DNA from: an uncultured Actinomycetes bacterium
Lineage (GTDB): Bacteria > Actinomycetota > Aquicultoria > CAJVYJ01
Length of the DNA stretch: 15,085 bases
Assembly: GCA_913009475.1 (NCBI GenBank)
Contig: CAJVYJ010000027.1
Location: forward strand, 1-15,085
Direction of reading: 5' to 3'
This document shows, piece by piece, positions 14,457 to 15,085 of this stretch; positions within the stretch are counted from its first letter, which is position 1; each line of letters begins with the position of its first letter. The notes under the pieces are model-generated. The model worked only from the letters and a program-made list of their open reading frames with translations, did no database searches and was not told the DNA's origin. A program made the position numbers and the translations under genes.

Positions 14457-14959
14457 TTAACTATAGGCTCTTTTGATAAATCCTCGTAATCCAAGACCGC
14501 TTAAGATTATTATGCTTCCCAAAAGCCCGGGAATAGTATACAAAGGCGCAATATGGGGAATTTGTGGAGTTAATACGCTACGGAACCCCTCGGAAGCGTA
14601 AACTACTGGGTTCAGCAAAATTAACTTCTGCAGCCAGGCAACATTTTTTAGTGCCATCCAGTTGTAATATGTGGCGCCTAAGAATATCAATGGAATAATT
14701 ATCGTCGCGAACATTAAAGGAATTTTAAAAGGATCGATCATTGTACCTAAAGTTATGCCGGTAGCAGCCGAAGCCATCCCGACCAGAAATAGAAATAAGA
14801 ATAAAGCCGGATAGCTTTGAACGTGCAAAGACAGGTTTTTTCTCATAATTAACCAAGCGATTGGGAAAACCAATCCACCGGCAATCCAAGCTTGAATTGT
14901 TCCCATCAATATTTTTTCCAAGACAACCATACTGATTTTTATCGGGGCCATAAGGCGGT
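14457..14959 (-). CDS. ABC-2 type transporter permease, C-terminal part
   Basis: About 167 real residues of an ABC-2 family permease (DrrB/NodJ-like), the membrane half of an ABC exporter for drugs, polysaccharides or lipids. Seen: RLMAPIKISMVVLEKI, followed by four hydrophobic segments. The set includes VGMASAATGITLGTMI, then FATIIIPLIFLGATYYNW (the usual FLsGtyfP-like region) and LLNPVVYASEGFRSVLTP, typical of the family's end (NPltyavea.R). The stop is at 14457-14459. The 5' part is missing: at 14960 the sequence turns into Illumina adapter. The open frame runs on to 15053, but those 30 or so residues (SSRRRHTRYISVTGVQTC and neighbours) are adapter translation and not protein. The ATPase partner gene is presumably upstream, beyond the contig end. 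The substrate is unknown. Confidence 0.85.
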
Positions 14960-15025
14960 AGATCGGAAGAGCACACGTCTGAACTCCAGTCACACTGATA
15001 TATCTCGTATGCCGTCTTCTGCTTG
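14960..15025 (+). other. Illumina TruSeq index adapter (sequencing artefact)
   Basis: AGATCGGAAGAGC starts at 14960 and the adapter runs without a mismatch through CCAGTCAC (ends 14993), an index block ACTGATAT (14994-15001) and the flow-cell end ATCTCGTATGCC...GCTTG (15002-15025). This is the TruSeq index adapter; ACTGAT is, as I recall, index 25. It is library sequence and not genomic, so the contig should be trimmed at 14959. Confidence 0.98.
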
Positions 15026-15085
15026 AAAAAAAAAAAAAAATAGCACATAACAAAAATAAAAAAATACAAAAAAAATCTAAAAATA
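15026..15085 (+). other. poly-A and A-rich read-through noise after the adapter
   Basis: Fifteen A residues (15026-15040) directly follow the adapter end, then about 45 bases made almost wholly of A with a few other bases. This is what Illumina reads show once they run past the end of the adapter. Nothing genomic can be supported here. Confidence 0.92.

Noticed and set aside
13994..14460. Several overlapping forward frames with peptides such as YACHSQLDWESTSTRA
   Set aside because: They are translations of the repeat cluster in different frames, with repeated identical peptides, no ribosome sites and no domain resemblance.
14725..15069. 114-codon and 198-codon minus-strand frames reaching the window end
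   Set aside because: The N-terminal parts are adapter translation. Only the permease part from 14959 down to 14457 is real, and the 114-codon frame is a shadow of it.

Overview
The window looks like the end of a metagenome or draft-genome contig from a low-to-mid GC bacterium. The best lineage hint is the gene at 778-1785. It encodes two peptidoglycan-binding repeats followed by a degraded amidase-3 domain, the layout of CwlM, the cell-wall regulator of Actinomycetota. A deep-branching, probably anaerobic or fermentative actinobacterial lineage is therefore my best guess, held loosely. Energy genes (phosphoketolase plus acetate kinase) and several TTG/CTG starts fit such a lineage but do not prove it.

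Left part, plus strand (1-5972). The 3' part of a MidA-family methyltransferase gene runs in from outside the window. It is followed by the CwlM-like gene with its own promoter, then three tandem pilT-type retraction ATPase genes (1867-2988, 3023-4147, 4247-5329). The middle pilT copy has no convincing start codon, an altered Walker A serine, and a one-base frameshift that cuts off its conserved C-terminus. The lost tail is still readable at 4144-4242. A membrane-anchored FxLYD-type protein with its own promoter ends the plus-strand block.

Middle part, minus strand (11108 down to 5975). This is a likely three-gene operon: phosphoketolase (xfp), acetate kinase (ackA) and a diguanylate cyclase. 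Xfp makes acetyl phosphate from sugar phosphates and AckA turns it into acetate plus ATP. The cyclase gene begins four bases after the ackA stop at a CTG codon with a strong Shine-Dalgarno sequence. This adds 90 residues and a second GAF-like domain to what an ATG/GTG/TTG-only reading gives. The cyclase gene meets the FxLYD gene tail to tail, with two bases between the stops. A c-di-GMP enzyme next to three pilus-retraction ATPases suggests, but does not show, a link between overflow carbon metabolism and twitching.

Right part (11109-15085). A 330-base non-coding stretch contains a GC-rich foldable segment and leads to a small two-helix membrane protein (11439-11684). A hairpin-rich, MITE-like repeat block (about 11724-12029) separates this from a KimA-like potassium permease on the minus strand (12061-13911). 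The permease has a good promoter with a perfect 10-base palindrome in its spacer. Upstream of it lies a cluster of the widespread GTCATTCCC...GGGAATCCA type repeats (14046-14409), then the 3' end of an ABC-2 permease gene on the minus strand.

From 14960 the sequence is not biological. It is an Illumina TruSeq index adapter followed by poly-A and A-rich noise, so the ABC permease gene is cut by an assembly artefact. Reading frames across 14960-15085 give well-known artefact peptides. I found no CRISPR array, tRNA, rRNA, transposase or phage gene. The most interesting items are the operon with the CTG-started cyclase, the decaying middle pilT, the zinc-site-less CwlM homologue and the palindrome in the KimA-like promoter. 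I do not see a clearly new defence or mobile system.
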